The notes below the pieces were generated by a model. The model did no database searches, had not been told where the DNA came from, and was given only the letters and a program-made list of their open reading frames with translations. Position numbers and translations under genes: made by a program. Below are positions 63,937-64,000 of a stretch of DNA of 64,000 bases, in pieces; position 1 is the stretch's first letter, and each line of letters begins with the position of its first letter. The stretch is taken from assembly GCA_024234075.1 (NCBI GenBank), contig JACKOV010000005.1, positions 124,001 to 188,000 of the forward strand. The letters are read 5' to 3'. Source of the DNA: Nevskiaceae bacterium (GTDB taxonomy: Bacteria > Pseudomonadota > Gammaproteobacteria > Steroidobacterales > Steroidobacteraceae).

Positions 63937-64000
63937 TTATTTCCAGGGCAGGGTGGTGGCGATGCTGAACCAGAGCTTGCTCTCGGACGTGAAGACATCG
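63937..64000 (-). CDS. C-terminal end of an outer-membrane-type protein (partial)
   Basis: Only the last 21 codons are in the window: DVFTSESKLWFSIATTLPWK and stop at 63937. The alternating hydrophobic pattern fits a final beta strand of an outer-membrane barrel. Family cannot be named from this much. Confidence 0.55.
   Translation of the reverse strand, partial: DVFTSESKLWFSIATTLPWK

Overview
The window is GC-rich chromosomal DNA from a gammaproteobacterium, probably in or near the Xanthomonadales/Nevskiales. The core gene order prfA, TPR-lipoprotein-assembly gene, lolB, ispE, tRNA-Gln, prs, rplY, pth, ychF matches the Pseudomonas/Xanthomonas type. An ArsR-type regulator ahead of metF-metH and a large 180-kDa-type NAD-glutamate dehydrogenase fit the same group. 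Assignment below order level is inference.

Layout. 1-3.7 kb: NAD-glutamate dehydrogenase (3' end outside the window). 3.9-9.6 kb: SahR-like regulator, metF, metH (methyl cycle). 9.6-11.8 kb: mtgA, ppiB, prmC. 11.9-19.2 kb: a MoxR/DUF58/DUF4350/DUF4129 envelope cluster facing SpoIIM- and RDD-family genes that follow prfA. 20.4-30.5 kb: housekeeping run (TPR protein, lolB, ispE, tRNA-Gln, prs, rplY, pth, ychF, GDT1-type exporter), split between tRNA-Gln and prs by 2.4 kb of mostly broken genes. 30.5-35.8 kb: Lrp-type regulator divergent from the branched-chain 2-oxoacid dehydrogenase genes (E1 alpha, E1 beta, E2) and a branched-chain aminotransferase.

At 35.98 kb a CAT-anticodon tRNA carries an 8.3-kb integrated element (36031-44429). 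It has 56-bp direct repeats at both ends, paired arm-type repeats with identical 12-bp phasing at both ends, a P4-type integrase, an AlpA-like regulator, a MobA/VirD2-type relaxase with a candidate oriT, a two-gene restriction-modification pair, two small proteins, a candidate small RNA with its own promoter and terminator, and an uncharacterised 216-residue protein. A degenerate IS630-type transposase tail lies just outside its right end.

44.9-57.3 kb: sodB, a fatty acid desaturase, dacB, then a tightly overlapped six-gene minus-strand operon (Mur-type ligase, GT4 glycosyltransferase, two PaaK/CapK-type adenylate-forming proteins with a GNAT/FemAB-like acyltransferase between them, Wzx-type flippase). 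This operon is the best candidate for an undescribed system: it looks like assembly and export of an aminoacylated or acylated surface glycan. 56.4-64 kb: Tat-type SDR, maeB, NDH-2, a methyltransferase remnant with its core deleted, a DUF6491 protein, an orphan TRAP solute receptor, an OmpA/glycine-zipper protein, and the last codons of an outer-membrane-type protein. No CRISPR array or rRNA was seen.
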